Below are positions 48,880 to 60,608 of a stretch of DNA of 64,000 nt, piece by piece. Origin of the DNA: Deinococcus arcticus (GTDB lineage Bacteria; Deinococcota; Deinococci; Deinococcales; Deinococcaceae); contig NZ_PYSV01000007.1 of NCBI RefSeq assembly GCF_003028415.1, positions 124,001-188,000 on the forward strand. Reading direction: 5' to 3'. The stretch's first letter is position 1, and every line of letters begins with the position of its first letter. A model generated the notes under the pieces. It saw only the letters and a program-made list of their open reading frames with translations, was not told the DNA's origin and made no database searches. The position numbers were made by a program, and so were the translations under genes.

Positions 48880-48978
48880 CAACCGAGCGGAGCGAGTATC
48901 GAAAAAAGGACGTTGCACCGGGAGTGGAGACTTTGCGGTGCTCTCCTGCAAAGTCGTAACGTGAGGTGCAACGTCCTT
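48880..48978 (-). repeat. Family 2 hairpin repeat, copy 2
   Basis: Read on the minus strand this matches copy 1: AAGGACGTTGCACC (48978-48965), inner GACTTTGC/GCAAAGTC (48955-48948 and 48936-48929), GGTGCAACGTCCTT (48919-48906), then a T-run. It lies 12 bases past the stop of the minus-strand lipoprotein gene and so acts as its terminator. The palindrome GTTGATCT/AGATCAAC (48866-48883) at its far side is not in copy 1. Confidence 0.85.
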
Positions 48979-48990
48979 AACTGGGGGACC

Positions 48991-49533
48991 CTACAGCCGC
49001 GCCCGGGCGGTGATGTCACTCAGGTTCAGGCTATCGCCAAAGACGCTCTGGCCCTCGGTGAAGCGCAGGCCAAAGTACCCGCTGCCCGCCCGCGCCGCCT
49101 GATCCAGGGCCGGGCCCCCCAGGGTAAAGGCGCGCTGTTGCCCGGGCTCCAGGGTCAGGCGGCCAATGCGCTGGGCTTCCTCGCCGGCCGCGTCGCACAC
49201 CACCATGCGCGGCGCCGTGGGGGTGGCGGGCGAAACCGCGCAGCTGGCCGGCAGGGCGCTGAGGGCCGGGCGCACATACAGTTCGGCCCCGCGCAGGGTG
49301 CCCAGCGCGGCGGTGCGGTAGGTGGCCTGACCGTCCAGCGTGAGCTGTTGCAGCGCCGCCGGAATGCGGTGGCCCGCCAGGGCGTCGCGTTCCAGGTACA
49401 CGACCTTGCCCGCCAGGGGCCCACTGGCCGGCAGGATAAGGCTGACGTCGTCCACATCCACGCGCGGGGTGGGAATCAGGCCGCAGCCCGTCAGCAGGGC
49501 GGCGCCCATCAGGGTCAGCAGCAGGCGCCTCAC
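48991..49533 (-). CDS. Lipoprotein, 180 residues
   Basis: Lipobox LTGC (near Cys17) in an N-terminal signal; the rest is a beta-rich domain of unknown function ([35 protein letters not shown]) with one Cys pair (SCAVS, VVCDAA). Its GTG start overlaps the SDR stop by four bases (GTGA), so it is translated with that gene. Family 2 copy 2 follows as the terminator. Confidence 0.75.
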   Translation of the reverse strand: MRRLLLTLMGAALLTGCGLIPTPRVDVDDVSLILPASGPLAGKVVYLERDALAGHRIPAALQQLTLDGQATYRTAALGTLRGAELYVRPALSALPASCAVSPATPTAPRMVVCDAAGEEAQRIGRLTLEPGQQRAFTLGGPALDQAARAGSGYFGLRFTEGQSVFGDSLNLSDITARARL

Positions 49534-50243
49534 GGGTAGGCCACCTCCTGCACGGTGGGGTGCAGCAGCACCTCGTCCACGCGCAGATGGGCCGGCGCAC
49601 TCAGGGCGTACAGCACCGCCTGGGCCACGTCCCCGGGGCGCAGCCACGCGGCCTTGTGGGGCTCGCCCTGCTGGGTGTCCCCAAAGTAGGTGTCCACCAT
49701 GCCGGGGCGAATCTCGGTCACGCGCAGGCCGTAGCCCTGCCCCTCGTAGGCCAGGGCGTGGGTGACGGCGCGCTGGGCAAACTTGCTGGCGGTGTACAGC
49801 GCGCCGCTCGCAAAGGTGCGCCCCGAGACGTCACTGGTCACGTTGATCACCTGGCTGCCCAGCCCCCGGGCGTGGCGGCCCTGAAAGTGCTCCACCAGGG
49901 CACCTGTGGTCAGGATGGTGCCCAGCACGTTGGTGTCCATCACCTGCCGGTAGTCCTGCGGCGTAATGGCCTGCAGCGGCATGAAGCGGCCCACGCCCGC
50001 GTTGTTCACCAGGGCGTCCACGCCCAGTTCGCGGGCGCGCGCGGCAAAGTCCGCCACACTGTCGGGGTCGGTCACGTCCAGCGCGCGGAACTCGGCGCCG
50101 GGCACCTGCAGTCCCTGCACGTCGCGGGCGCCGCCCAGCACCTGCGCGCCCTGGGCCACCAGCGCCTGCACCACGGCCAGCCCAATGCCCTTGCTGGCGC
50201 CGGTCACCGCCACCACGCGCCCCTGCATGCTCTGTTCGCTCAT
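49530..50243 (-). CDS. Short-chain dehydrogenase/reductase
   Basis: A 237-residue classical [14 protein letters not shown] (14-24) is the cofactor loop, NNAG near 80, and the Ser-Tyr-Lys triad is Ser in VTSDVS and YTASK near 154. Arg in the ARDVQ segment after strand 2 favours NADPH. The substrate is unknown. The start ATG 50243 has TACCCT (50256-50251) seven bases upstream. It diverges from the methyltransferase gene. The lipoprotein gene is coupled downstream. Confidence 0.9.
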   Translation of the reverse strand: MSEQSMQGRVVAVTGASKGIGLAVVQALVAQGAQVLGGARDVQGLQVPGAEFRALDVTDPDSVADFAARARELGVDALVNNAGVGRFMPLQAITPQDYRQVMDTNVLGTILTTGALVEHFQGRHARGLGSQVINVTSDVSGRTFASGALYTASKFAQRAVTHALAYEGQGYGLRVTEIRPGMVDTYFGDTQQGEPHKAAWLRPGDVAQAVLYALSAPAHLRVDEVLLHPTVQEVAYP

Positions 50244-50280
50244 GCCGGGCAGGGTAGCAGAGGCGTGCGGGCGGCTTTGC

Positions 50281-50286
50281 TACCCT
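50281..50286 (+). promoter_or_regulatory. -10 element of the rRNA methyltransferase-like gene
   Basis: TACCCT is followed by six bases and the GTG at 50293. The SDR promoter (same hexamer, minus strand) is 25 bases away. Confidence 0.7.
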
Positions 50287-50292
50287 GCACAG

Positions 50293-51471
<1,179 letters not shown>

Positions 51472-51555
51472 GCGGGGCCAGGGCGCTGGGGCACCGCTCT
51501 GCTCTGGGGGGCCCCGCACGGTTGCCGGGAGCCCCACCCCCTATCCTGACCGCCG

Positions 51556-51882
51556 ATGGCCCGCCGCCGCGCCGAGTCTGCCTGGCCTCCGCCGCCCCGC
51601 CCGCCCGGGCGCTGCGCCCTGTGCGGGCGCGAGGTGCCGCAGCTGACCGAGCACCACCTGCTGCCCCGGTCCCAGGGCCGCCGCCAGGGCCTGAAAGCCG
51701 CCGAACTGCCCACCGCGCCGCTGTGCCCGGCCTGCCACAAGTTCTTGCACCGCACCTTTACCAACGCCGAACTGGCCCGCGACTACGCCGATCTGGACGC
51801 CCTGCGCGCCCACGAGGACGTGGCCCGTTTCGTGGCCTGGATTCGCAAGCAGCCCGCCACCAGGGCGGTGCGGGTGAGGTAG
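51556..51882 (+). CDS. HNH endonuclease-like protein
   Basis: A 108-residue protein. Cys20/Cys23 and Cys57/Cys60 form a likely zinc site; His33-His34 (TEHHLLPRS) and His61, His65 (CHKFLHRTF) with Asn70 (FTNAEL) fit an HNH nuclease core. TATCCT lies eight bases before the ATG. A single gene, convergent with a cytochrome c gene across a 19-pair hairpin. It may act in DNA repair or restriction; no partner gene is seen. Confidence 0.8.
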   Translation: MARRRAESAWPPPPRPPGRCALCGREVPQLTEHHLLPRSQGRRQGLKAAELPTAPLCPACHKFLHRTFTNAELARDYADLDALRAHEDVARFVAWIRKQPATRAVRVR

Positions 51883-51888
51883 GAGCTA

Positions 51889-51946
51889 TGGGCTGTGGGC
51901 CATGAGCTTTGGGGGTTTGTCCCCATGGCTCATGGCCCACAGCCCA
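51889..51946. terminator. 19-pair hairpin between HNH and cytochrome genes (heptamer-periodic)
   Basis: TGGGCTGTGGGCCATGAGC (51889-51907) and GCTCATGGCCCACAGCCCA (51928-51946) pair perfectly over 19 bases. The arm is built of 7-base units (GAGCTAT, GGGCTGT, GGGCCAT, GAGCTTT). It should serve as a two-way terminator between convergent genes. Confidence 0.75.
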
Positions 51947-51951
51947 CGGCC

Positions 51952-52689
51952 TTATTTCAGCGTGCCCACATACGCCGCCACGGCCGCCAGGTCCGCGTCG
52001 GTCATGGGCTTGAGGGCAATGCGCATGGCGTCGGGGTAGGCGATGCCCACGGGGGGCATGGCGCGGTAGGTTTTCATGGCGGCCAGGGTGGCCGCCTCGC
52101 CCAGGCCCACCAGGCTGGGAATGCCCAGATCGTCGGCGCCCTGCCCGGTTTCGCCGTGGCACACTGCGCAGGCCAGGATGTTGCGCGCCGGGTCGCCGTC
52201 CAGATAGAGCGCCTTGCCCCGGGCCAGGGGCGTGGCCGGCGCGGTGGGGGTGGCGGCCGGGGGGGGCGTGGCCGGTGCGGGCGGGGTGGTCGCCGGAGGC
52301 GCGGCTGGCGGGGTGGAGGGCGTGGCTGCGGGCGGCGCAGCGGGCGCTCCCCCGGCCTGCGCGTAGTGGGCCGCCAGATCCACAATGTCCTGGTCAGACA
52401 GGCGTGCGGCCACGCCCTGCATGACCGGGTGCTGGCGCGTGCCGCTGCGGTAGGCCACCAGCGCGGCCTGGGTCTGGGCAGCGGGACGGCCGGTCAGGTC
52501 CGGCGCGCGGCCCCCGGCGCGGTGGCAGCCCGCGCACGAACCCGACAGTGCCGCGCCGCGGGCGGCGTTGGCAGGTCCCGCCTGAAGCGTGCCCGGCGCG
52601 GGCGCTGTCTGGGCCAGCACCACTGGCGCCAGCAGAAGGGCAGAAAGACCAGCGGCAAGCAGGCGAACCGACGGAGAAAGCGTGCCCAT
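51952..52689 (-). CDS. Exported diheme cytochrome c
   Basis: A 245-residue protein with signal peptide 1-26. Two heme motifs: CAGCH (Cys52, Cys55, His56) and CAVCH (Cys174, Cys177, His178). Met90 (HPVM) is the likely first axial ligand; the second domain has MPPVG and KPMTD. A Pro/Ala/Thr linker (114-154) joins the two. It resembles the two-domain c4/c-class cytochromes of periplasmic electron transfer. GGAGG is six bases before the ATG, so it has a leader. PAP2 lies upstream on the same strand. Confidence 0.9.
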   Translation of the reverse strand: MGTLSPSVRLLAAGLSALLLAPVVLAQTAPAPGTLQAGPANAARGAALSGSCAGCHRAGGRAPDLTGRPAAQTQAALVAYRSGTRQHPVMQGVAARLSDQDIVDLAAHYAQAGGAPAAPPAATPSTPPAAPPATTPPAPATPPPAATPTAPATPLARGKALYLDGDPARNILACAVCHGETGQGADDLGIPSLVGLGEAATLAAMKTYRAMPPVGIAYPDAMRIALKPMTDADLAAVAAYVGTLK

Positions 52690-52753
52690 AACCAACCTCC
52701 AGGAGTGTTGCCAGTGAGGGTGTTGCAGCGGGAAGCGGCGTTGAATGCAGGTT

Positions 52754-53578
52754 CTAGTGTACGGCCTGCGGGGTGGCCGGAGCAGGCGCCGCGCCTGAAG
52801 GCAGCCAGCGGCGCAGCAGGGTGGGCACGGCCCAGGCGGCGGTGGCCACCAGCAGGGCGTAGCGCAGGGCGCGCCCCAGCGGCAGGTCCTTGAGGCTCTC
52901 GGGCAGGGCCCCCAGGCCGAAGTACACCCCAAACACCAGCACCAGCCCGGCCACTGCCACAATCAGGCGCCCGGTCCAGTCACGCGGGGGCGTAAACGTG
53001 GGGCGCACCGCCCAGAAGCCGGCCAGCAGGCCCAGTCCGGCGCCCACCTCGCGGGGGGTGCCGGCGGGCAGCAGCGCGGCCACCAGCAGCACCAGGGCCG
53101 GGGGCAGCCAGCGGCCCAGCGCGTGGTCCGGAAAGTGGCCCCGGGCGCCCAGCGCCGCAAAGCACACGCCCAGCAGCAGACCCACGATGGTGTCGCTGGG
53201 GTAGTGCACGTTCAGGGCCAGGCGCGACAGGCTGATCAGCGCCACCAGCGCCGCAGCGGCCCACCAGAAGCCCGGCCGGGCCAGTTGCGCGGCCATCCCC
53301 AGGTACAGCGTGGCACTCATCTGCGCGTGGCCGCTGGGCAGCCCCGGGCCTCCGGCGGTGGCCTTTGCCGCTTCCGAGGCCACCGAGGGGTCGCTCCAGA
53401 AGGGGCGCGGCAGGTCCAGCCCGTATTTCAGCGCTGTGTTCGTGAGGTAACTCAGGGCAAAAGCGATGCCCAGATCGCGCCCGCCCGACGGCCGCACCAG
53501 CCACGTGTACAGAGCCAGCGCCACGATAAACACCTCGTCACGACCCAGGTTCGTGACCATCAACCAGAAACTGTCCAT
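52754..53578 (-). CDS. PAP2-family membrane phosphatase
   Basis: A 274-residue membrane protein with about eight hydrophobic segments. The three phosphatase motifs are complete: K51-LDLPRP59, P81-SGH84 and S118-R...H125-xxx-D129. Such enzymes remove phosphate from lipid phosphates or undecaprenyl pyrophosphate. The start is ATG 53578: CACAAT lies eight bases upstream. The C-terminal third (after residue 165) is an extra hydrophobic region compared with short PAP2 proteins. Confidence 0.88.
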   Translation of the reverse strand: MDSFWLMVTNLGRDEVFIVALALYTWLVRPSGGRDLGIAFALSYLTNTALKYGLDLPRPFWSDPSVASEAAKATAGGPGLPSGHAQMSATLYLGMAAQLARPGFWWAAAALVALISLSRLALNVHYPSDTIVGLLLGVCFAALGARGHFPDHALGRWLPPALVLLVAALLPAGTPREVGAGLGLLAGFWAVRPTFTPPRDWTGRLIVAVAGLVLVFGVYFGLGALPESLKDLPLGRALRYALLVATAAWAVPTLLRRWLPSGAAPAPATPQAVH

Positions 53579-53681
53579 ATGCACACATTGTGCCGGATTT
53601 TCATGGTGGCCTCATGGGGAGGTGCGGGCAGTCCCCCGGCGGATGGGCGCGCGGGGCGTGCCGGGCTGGGGGGCCGCGCGG

Positions 53682-53687
53682 TAGACT
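53682..53687 (+). promoter_or_regulatory. -10 element of the ABC ATPase gene
   Basis: TAGACT is followed by seven bases and ATG 53695. The PAP2 promoter is about 90 bases away on the other strand. Confidence 0.75.
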
Positions 53688-53694
53688 GCAGGGT

Positions 53695-55269
<1,575 letters not shown>

Positions 55270-55356
55270 GGCCGCGCTGGGTTGGGGTGCCCCTGCCGGG
55301 AGGTAGGGGCGCTTTTGGGTGATGGGGTTTGGGGGGGCTTTGCGATGGTCTTGGCT

Positions 55357-55429
55357 GGCTTGCCCCACCCCCCCTCCTCCAGACTCGCAGAGCTGCGCAG
55401 CAGAGGGGCAGGGGGGAGCAGACGTTGGC
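55357..55429 (+). repeat. Inverted repeat, left arm
   Basis: Begins GGCTTGCCCCACCCCCC, contains AGGGGCAGGGGGGAGCAG and ends CGTTGGC. The complement of the right arm (55866-55951) carries the same three blocks in the same order, with different spacers. No target duplication is visible. Confidence 0.6.
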
Positions 55430-55865
55430 AATGGACAACGTTGACTGACGGTGTAGAGCCACCAACCTCCGTCCCCGCGCTGTACGCCGTGGCCTGTCTT
55501 CGCCCATCGCCGGACGCCCGCGCGCTTCGCGCCAAGGAGGAAGTGAGCCTATGTCACCCAATCAAGATGAGTGAGGGGCCGCCCCCGAACGGATGGGGCC
55601 ACGTTCGACGGCTTCCGTTGCTTGCCCCGTAAAGGCGAAGGGTGGAGACGCTTCACACACGAGGTTCGACTTTCAAAAACACAACGGCCAAGTGCTCACT
55701 CTGCTCTTTGCTGTTTAAAAGTAGAACTTTCTGGACCGCACCAAGCCTTCTTGCCCCGGTAATGCCCGGGTCCAGACGAGGCCGTCGTGCCCGAAGGGCG
55801 CGGGCCATTGCGCGGTCTCGGAGGATGGCGTCGAAGCCGGACACGTTGACGAAGAGAGCGAGCCT

Positions 55866-55951
55866 GCCAACGCCAGTAGAAACTCTTGCTCAGCGCAGCG
55901 CTGCTCCCCCCTGCCCCTTTGGGGTAGGGGGGCTGGGGGGGTGGGGCGAGC
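55866..55951 (-). repeat. Inverted repeat, right arm
   Basis: Read on the minus strand: GCTCGCCCCACCCCCC, a C-rich spacer, AGGGGCAGGGGGGAGCAG, then CGTTGGC, the same order as the left arm. The arms share about 45 identical bases in three blocks. Confidence 0.6.
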
Positions 55952-55977
55952 TGGTAGTCAGCCGCACCCCATACCCC

Positions 55978-56883
55978 CTACGACCCCTCCCCCCGCTTCC
56001 CCGTCCAGTTAATCCCCGCACTTGCCGCAATCACACACCCCATCGCCACCCCCTGCACCACGGTCAGCCGCTCGTGCAAGAACAGCAGTCCACTCAGCGC
56101 CGCCAGCGCCGGCTCCAGGCTCATCATCACGCCGAACACCCGCGCCGGAATGGCCCGCAGGGCGCGCATTTCCAGGGTGTAGGGCAGGGCGCTCGACAGC
56201 GCCGCCACCGCCAGCCCGGTCAGCAGCACGGCAGGCGACAGCAGGGCCGGGCCGGCCTGCGCCGCGCCGAAGGGCAGGGTGACCAGGGCCGCCACCAGCA
56301 TGCCCGCCACCACACCCGTGCTGCCCGGCACCCGGCGCCCCACCGCCCCACCGGCCAGAATGTACGCCGCCCACAGCGCCCCGGCCGTTAGTGCCAGCGC
56401 AATGCCCAGGGGCGAGACCGCATGGGCCCCCTCGCCGCCGATGGGAGCGATCAGGGCAATGCCCACGCCCGCCAGGGCCACCCAGCCCACATCGGCTGCG
56501 CGGCGTGACAGGGCCAGGGCCAGCAGCAGCGGCCCCACGAATTCCAGCGTGACCGCCAGTCCCAGCGGCAGAAAGCGCAGCGACTCGTAAAAGGCGAGGT
56601 TCATCAGGCCCAGGGCCACGCCGTAGGGGGCAATGGCCGCCCAGTCGGCACGCGTCAGTTGGCGCAGGTTGGGACGAAACACGGCCAGCAGCAGGGCCGC
56701 CGCCAGGGTCACGCGCAGGGTGGTGGTACCTGCCGCGCCCAGGGCCGGAAACAGCGTCTTGGCAAAGGCGGCGCCGCCCTGAATGCTCAGCATGGCCAGC
56801 AGCAGGGCGGGCACTGGCGGCAGGCTGAACCGGCCGGGCCTGGGCAGGGCCGCCGCGCCGGGCACGGGCGGCTCAGTCGGCAC
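55978..56883 (-). CDS. EamA/RhtA-family exporter
   Basis: A 301-residue drug/metabolite transporter with ten predicted helices in two EamA repeats. FYESLRFLPLGLAVTLEFVGPLLLAL near 100-125 resembles RhtA (threonine/homoserine exporter), as does the LEPALAALSGLLFLHE segment near 255. It probably exports amino acids or related metabolites. Its ATG is 11 bases inside the end of ftsW on the same strand, so it may be read with the cell-division genes. Confidence 0.87.
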   Translation of the reverse strand: MPTEPPVPGAAALPRPGRFSLPPVPALLLAMLSIQGGAAFAKTLFPALGAAGTTTLRVTLAAALLLAVFRPNLRQLTRADWAAIAPYGVALGLMNLAFYESLRFLPLGLAVTLEFVGPLLLALALSRRAADVGWVALAGVGIALIAPIGGEGAHAVSPLGIALALTAGALWAAYILAGGAVGRRVPGSTGVVAGMLVAALVTLPFGAAQAGPALLSPAVLLTGLAVAALSSALPYTLEMRALRAIPARVFGVMMSLEPALAALSGLLFLHERLTVVQGVAMGCVIAASAGINWTGKRGEGS

Positions 56884-57982
56884 TCAGGGCCACCGGGGTT
56901 TCGGGCTCAGGCTCGGGCAGGGCGCGGCGCACCTCGCGCATGGCGGAGTGGATGATGCCCAGCGCGACGCTCATGGTCATCATGCTGGAAAAGCCGTAGC
57001 TGACCAGCGGCAGCGGCACCCCGGTCACGGGAAAGATGCCGGCCGCCACACACAGGTTCACGAACGCCTGCCCCACGATCATGAACATGGCGCCAATCGC
57101 CAGCACGCTGGCGCCGTGGATTTCCGGGGTCATGGGCCGCACCCGGCTGGCCAGATGCGCCACGTCCAGCGCCGTGGCCACAATCAGCCAGTAGGCAAAC
57201 AGCAGCATGGCCACCCCCAGCAGCCCCGAACTGAAGCCCACCGAGGCCACAATCATGTCGGTGTGCTCGCCAAAATACTCGTACCGCAGGCCATCTGGTC
57301 CCTGGCCAGTAATGCCGCCCATGCGCAGGTCGCGGTGGGCCAGCCCAATCTGGTCCAGGCCCTGTGAAGGCACCTCGCCCCGGTTCTGGTGACCGGTCAG
57401 GCGTTCCATGATGTACGGATTGCGCTCCACATAGATGCCCGCCACCGGAATGGCCAGCAGCCCCAGCGCCAGCATGAAGCCGCTGATGTTGCTGATGCGC
57501 ACGCCCGCCGCGTACATGAGGATGATGCCCAGCGAGAACATCAGGACGCTGCTGCCCAGGTCCGGCTCCCAGAACACCAGCCCCGTGGTCAGCACGATCA
57601 TGCCCGTGGCGCTGATCAGCTTGTTCTGCACGCCCCGGCGCGCAAAGAACGACGCCAGCATCATCACCAGCCCCAGCTTGGCCATCTCGGAGGGCTGAAA
57701 GCGGATCACGCCAAAATCCAGCCAGCGCCGGGTGCCGGAACTTTCGGCGGTGCCCACCCCAATAAAGTGCACCAGCACCAGCAGCACCAGGGTCATGCCC
57801 CACACCCAGGGCCCCAGTTGCAAAAACGCCCGGGGCCGCAGCCGCGCGGCCAGCAGCGTCAGGCCCAGCGCCAGCAGCGCCTTGGGGCCGTGGTCGAAAA
57901 TCTTGGCGGGGTCCACGGCGGCAATGCCAATCAGGCCCATGCTGATCAGCAGCACCTGGGCAATCAGCAGCTGCACGCTCAC
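56873..57982 (-). CDS. ftsW: FtsW/RodA-family glycosyltransferase
   Basis: A 369-residue SEDS protein with about ten membrane helices. SEDS proteins polymerise peptidoglycan from lipid II. Family motifs: SSGTRRWLDFGVIRFQPSEMAKLG (near 84-107), FWEPDLGSS, and VPLPLVSYGFSSMMTM near 318. It follows murD with a GTGA four-base overlap, which favours FtsW (division) over RodA (elongation). The start GTG 57982 matches that overlap. Confidence 0.9.
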   Translation of the reverse strand: MSVQLLIAQVLLISMGLIGIAAVDPAKIFDHGPKALLALGLTLLAARLRPRAFLQLGPWVWGMTLVLLVLVHFIGVGTAESSGTRRWLDFGVIRFQPSEMAKLGLVMMLASFFARRGVQNKLISATGMIVLTTGLVFWEPDLGSSVLMFSLGIILMYAAGVRISNISGFMLALGLLAIPVAGIYVERNPYIMERLTGHQNRGEVPSQGLDQIGLAHRDLRMGGITGQGPDGLRYEYFGEHTDMIVASVGFSSGLLGVAMLLFAYWLIVATALDVAHLASRVRPMTPEIHGASVLAIGAMFMIVGQAFVNLCVAAGIFPVTGVPLPLVSYGFSSMMTMSVALGIIHSAMREVRRALPEPEPETPVALSAD

Positions 57983-59259
57983 GGGCAGGCCTCGGCCAGG
58001 GCCTGGGCCGCGCGGCGAAAGCTCTCGCCCCGGGCCTTGTAGTCGCGGAACTGATCGAAACTGGTGCCCACCGGGGCCAGCAGCACGGTGCCGCCGCCGG
58101 GCAGGGCCTCCAGGCCCGCCTGCACGGCGGCGCGCATGGTGGCCTCGCCGTCCTCGCCGCCCACCACGCGGTAGGGCAGCCCCAGGGCGCGGGCCATGGT
58201 TTCGCCGTCCTCGCCAAAAGCGATCACCTGGGCCACCCGGCCCTGGGCCGCCGCTCGCAGCGGGGCCAGTTCGGCGCCCTTGTCCCGGCCGCCCACCAGC
58301 CATGCCACGGGGGGGCGGGCGCGGTCCAGGGCCGCCTGTACGGCCAGCGTGCGCGTGGCGATGGAGTCCTCGATAAAAGTCACGTTCCCCACCTGCGCCA
58401 CGGTTTCAAAGCGGCCCGCAACCGGCTGGGCGGCCCTGAGGGCGGCGGCCAGCACCGGCGCGTGGACCGCGCGGCCCATCCGGGTCAGCAGCGCCTCGGC
58501 GGCCAGCAGGGCGGCGGCGGCGTTGGCCGGGTGGACGCCGGGGGGCAGCTCGGCCGGGTCCAGCACCGTCTGGCCGCCCGCCAGCATCAGCCGCTCGGGG
58601 TCAAAGGCGCGCACCTGGGCCTGGGTGGGCACGGCCAGCCCGGCGGGCAGCACCAGCACGTCGCCAGCTTCCTGCCCGGCGGTGATGTTGCGCTTGGCCC
58701 CGTGGTACGCCTCGACGGTGCCGTGGCGGTCCAGGTGGTCCACTCCCAGGTTGGTGATCACCGCCACCGGCAGGCGCAGGCCCGGTACCCGTTCCAGCTG
58801 AAAGCTCGAGAGTTCCACCACCGCCACCTCGGCCTCATCCACCACGTCCAGCAGCGGCGGGTCAATGTTGCCGCCCTCCAGCGCCCGCAGCCCGGCGGCC
58901 CGCAGCAGCTGGGCCACCAGCACGGTGGTGCTGCCCTTGCCCGCCGTGCCGGTAATGCCCACCATGGGCAGCGCCGGGCGGGCGCGGGCGGCCAGCACCA
59001 CCTCGCCAATCACCTCGGCACCGGCCGCGCGCAGCTGCGCCAGATCCGGGTGGTCAATGGGCACGCCGGGCGCGGCCACCACTGTTCGGTAGGGGCGCGA
59101 GACGTCGCCCGGCGCCCAGCCCAGCTCCGCCATCAGCGCCAGATCCTCGGCCGCTGGGCGCGCGTCGATCCACTCGGCCCCCATGCCCTCGCGGGCCAGA
59201 AAGCGCGCCGCCCCCCGGCCACTGCGCCCCAGTCCGTATACCAGCACCCCGTCGTTCAC
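57979..59259 (-). CDS. murD: UDP-N-acetylmuramoylalanine--D-glutamate ligase
   Basis: MurD adds D-Glu to the peptidoglycan precursor. Three domains: UDP-binding (VYGLGRSGRGAARFL), the ATP loop GITGTAGKGSTT near 108 (slightly unusual GKGSTT), VELSSFQLE and NLGVDHLDRHG, then the C-terminal ligand domain with FIEDSIATRTLAVQAAL and GGRDKGAELAPL. The start GTG 59259 has TATGGT (59271-59266) six bases upstream. It is coupled to ftsW, a part of the division and wall cluster. 426 residues. Confidence 0.93.
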   Translation of the reverse strand: MNDGVLVYGLGRSGRGAARFLAREGMGAEWIDARPAAEDLALMAELGWAPGDVSRPYRTVVAAPGVPIDHPDLAQLRAAGAEVIGEVVLAARARPALPMVGITGTAGKGSTTVLVAQLLRAAGLRALEGGNIDPPLLDVVDEAEVAVVELSSFQLERVPGLRLPVAVITNLGVDHLDRHGTVEAYHGAKRNITAGQEAGDVLVLPAGLAVPTQAQVRAFDPERLMLAGGQTVLDPAELPPGVHPANAAAALLAAEALLTRMGRAVHAPVLAAALRAAQPVAGRFETVAQVGNVTFIEDSIATRTLAVQAALDRARPPVAWLVGGRDKGAELAPLRAAAQGRVAQVIAFGEDGETMARALGLPYRVVGGEDGEATMRAAVQAGLEALPGGGTVLLAPVGTSFDQFRDYKARGESFRRAAQALAEACP

Positions 59260-59365
59260 GCCCCCACCATAGAGCAGGGGCGGGGCGCGGCGCTTGAGAA
59301 GCGCGCCCACATGGGCAAGAATCGGCAAGACACCCCCAAGCCGCCCCCATTCACCGGAGGTTTTG

Positions 59366-60553
59366 ATGCTGCGCCGCGCTGCCCTGCTGACCCTGGCCCT
59401 GCCCTTCCTGACTGCCGCGCTGGCCGGGGGCGCCGCGCCCCATGCGCCGGGCGTGGCGCTCCCCGTGCCCCACCTCAGCGCCCCGGTGCGCGAGGTGGCC
59501 CTGGTCGCCGCCCCGGACGGCACCCTGCACCTGGGCGCGGTGGTGGACAGCGGCCGTTTCAATTCCGGGCGCGGCACCTTTACCGGGCGGGTGGTGCGGG
59601 TGTGGCGCGCCCAGCGTGGGGCGTGGCAGCCGCTGGGGGGCGTGCTGAACTACCGCCAGCCCCGCCCGGCCTCGAACCTGAATCTGGTGCTGGACGAGCA
59701 GGGCCGCCCCGCCGCCGTGTGGAACGAGAACTACGGTGACAACGACATCGTGGAGTTGCGGGCGTGGCGTGAGGGCGAGGGCTGGACCGACTGGGGCACC
59801 CGTTACCTGGGCGACGATCTGCCCTATGCCGCGCGCACCCGCGCGGTGGCCGCGTGGCGGGGCGAGGTGGTGCTGGCCTGGGGCGAATACCTGCGCAAGC
59901 CCGACGGCAGCCAGCTGACGGTGCGGCGCTGGGACCCGGCCCAGAAAAGCTGGGTGCGGGGCCCAGCCTTTAACGACCTCCGCGCGTTTTCCCGCACCCC
60001 GGCCCTGGCCCTGACCCGCAGCGGGCAGCCAGTGGTGGCGTGGCTGCAGGGCGAGGTGACCGAAAGCCGCGTGCTGGCCTCACGCTGGGATGGGGCGCGC
60101 TGGCAGGCACTGGGGGGCGCCCTCAACGATGGCCCCGCCTACGTGGCCTCCACCCGCATGGTCCTGGACGGCCAGGACCGGCCCACGGTGGCGTGGCTGC
60201 AGCAGGTGCAGGGCCAGGACACGCTGCTGGCCCGCCGCTGGAACGGCGCGCACTGGGTACCGATGGGCGGGGCGCTCAGCCGGCTCTACGCCTCGGCGCC
60301 CGCGCTGGCCACTGACCCGGCCGGGCACGCGGTCCTGGCCTGGGTGGAAGAACGCATTGGCGACGGCCTGGGCCAGATTCACGCCGCGCGCTGGAACGGG
60401 CAGACGTGGGCCGCGTGGCCGGTGCTCAACCGGAACGCTCGGCGCGACGCGCGCTCGCCGGCGGTGGCGGTGGACCGGCAGGGAAGGGTGACGGTCGCCT
60501 GGCGCGAGGATGTGGGGGGGCGGTATACGTTGCAGGTGCAGCGGTTGCGGTAG
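59366..60553 (+). CDS. Secreted propeller-like protein with WNG repeats
   Basis: A 395-residue exported protein (signal peptide ending in ALAGG). The body consists of about six to seven similar units with a motif like RWDGARWQALGGALND, RWNGAHWVPMGGAL or RWNGQTWAAWPVLN and a V-A-W strand, spaced by 45-55 residues, which suggests a beta-propeller. No catalytic signature. GGAGGT is four bases before the ATG, so it has a leader. It diverges from murD. Function unknown; binding of surfaces or polysaccharide is possible. Confidence 0.7.
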   Translation: MLRRAALLTLALPFLTAALAGGAAPHAPGVALPVPHLSAPVREVALVAAPDGTLHLGAVVDSGRFNSGRGTFTGRVVRVWRAQRGAWQPLGGVLNYRQPRPASNLNLVLDEQGRPAAVWNENYGDNDIVELRAWREGEGWTDWGTRYLGDDLPYAARTRAVAAWRGEVVLAWGEYLRKPDGSQLTVRRWDPAQKSWVRGPAFNDLRAFSRTPALALTRSGQPVVAWLQGEVTESRVLASRWDGARWQALGGALNDGPAYVASTRMVLDGQDRPTVAWLQQVQGQDTLLARRWNGAHWVPMGGALSRLYASAPALATDPAGHAVLAWVEERIGDGLGQIHAARWNGQTWAAWPVLNRNARRDARSPAVAVDRQGRVTVAWREDVGGRYTLQVQRLR

Positions 60554-60608
60554 GGAAGACGCTCACGGTGCCGGAACGCTGAGGGACAGCCGCCTCACGC
60601 CTTCCCGG

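Larger units (their letters stand above)
55270..55977. other. Non-coding segment bounded by inverted repeats
   Basis: A 708-base gap between the ABC ATPase and the EamA gene. It holds two related inverted repeats (55357-55429 and 55866-55951) around about 436 bases. No frame inside looks like a protein, although several short GC-rich ones exist. An AT-rich patch (55666-55740) sits in the middle. It could be a non-autonomous mobile element or the remains of lost transporter genes. Confidence 0.55.

Noticed and set aside
55653..55844. 63-codon minus-strand frame inside the inverted-repeat segment
   Set aside because: No start signal and an erratic composition; it may be chance.
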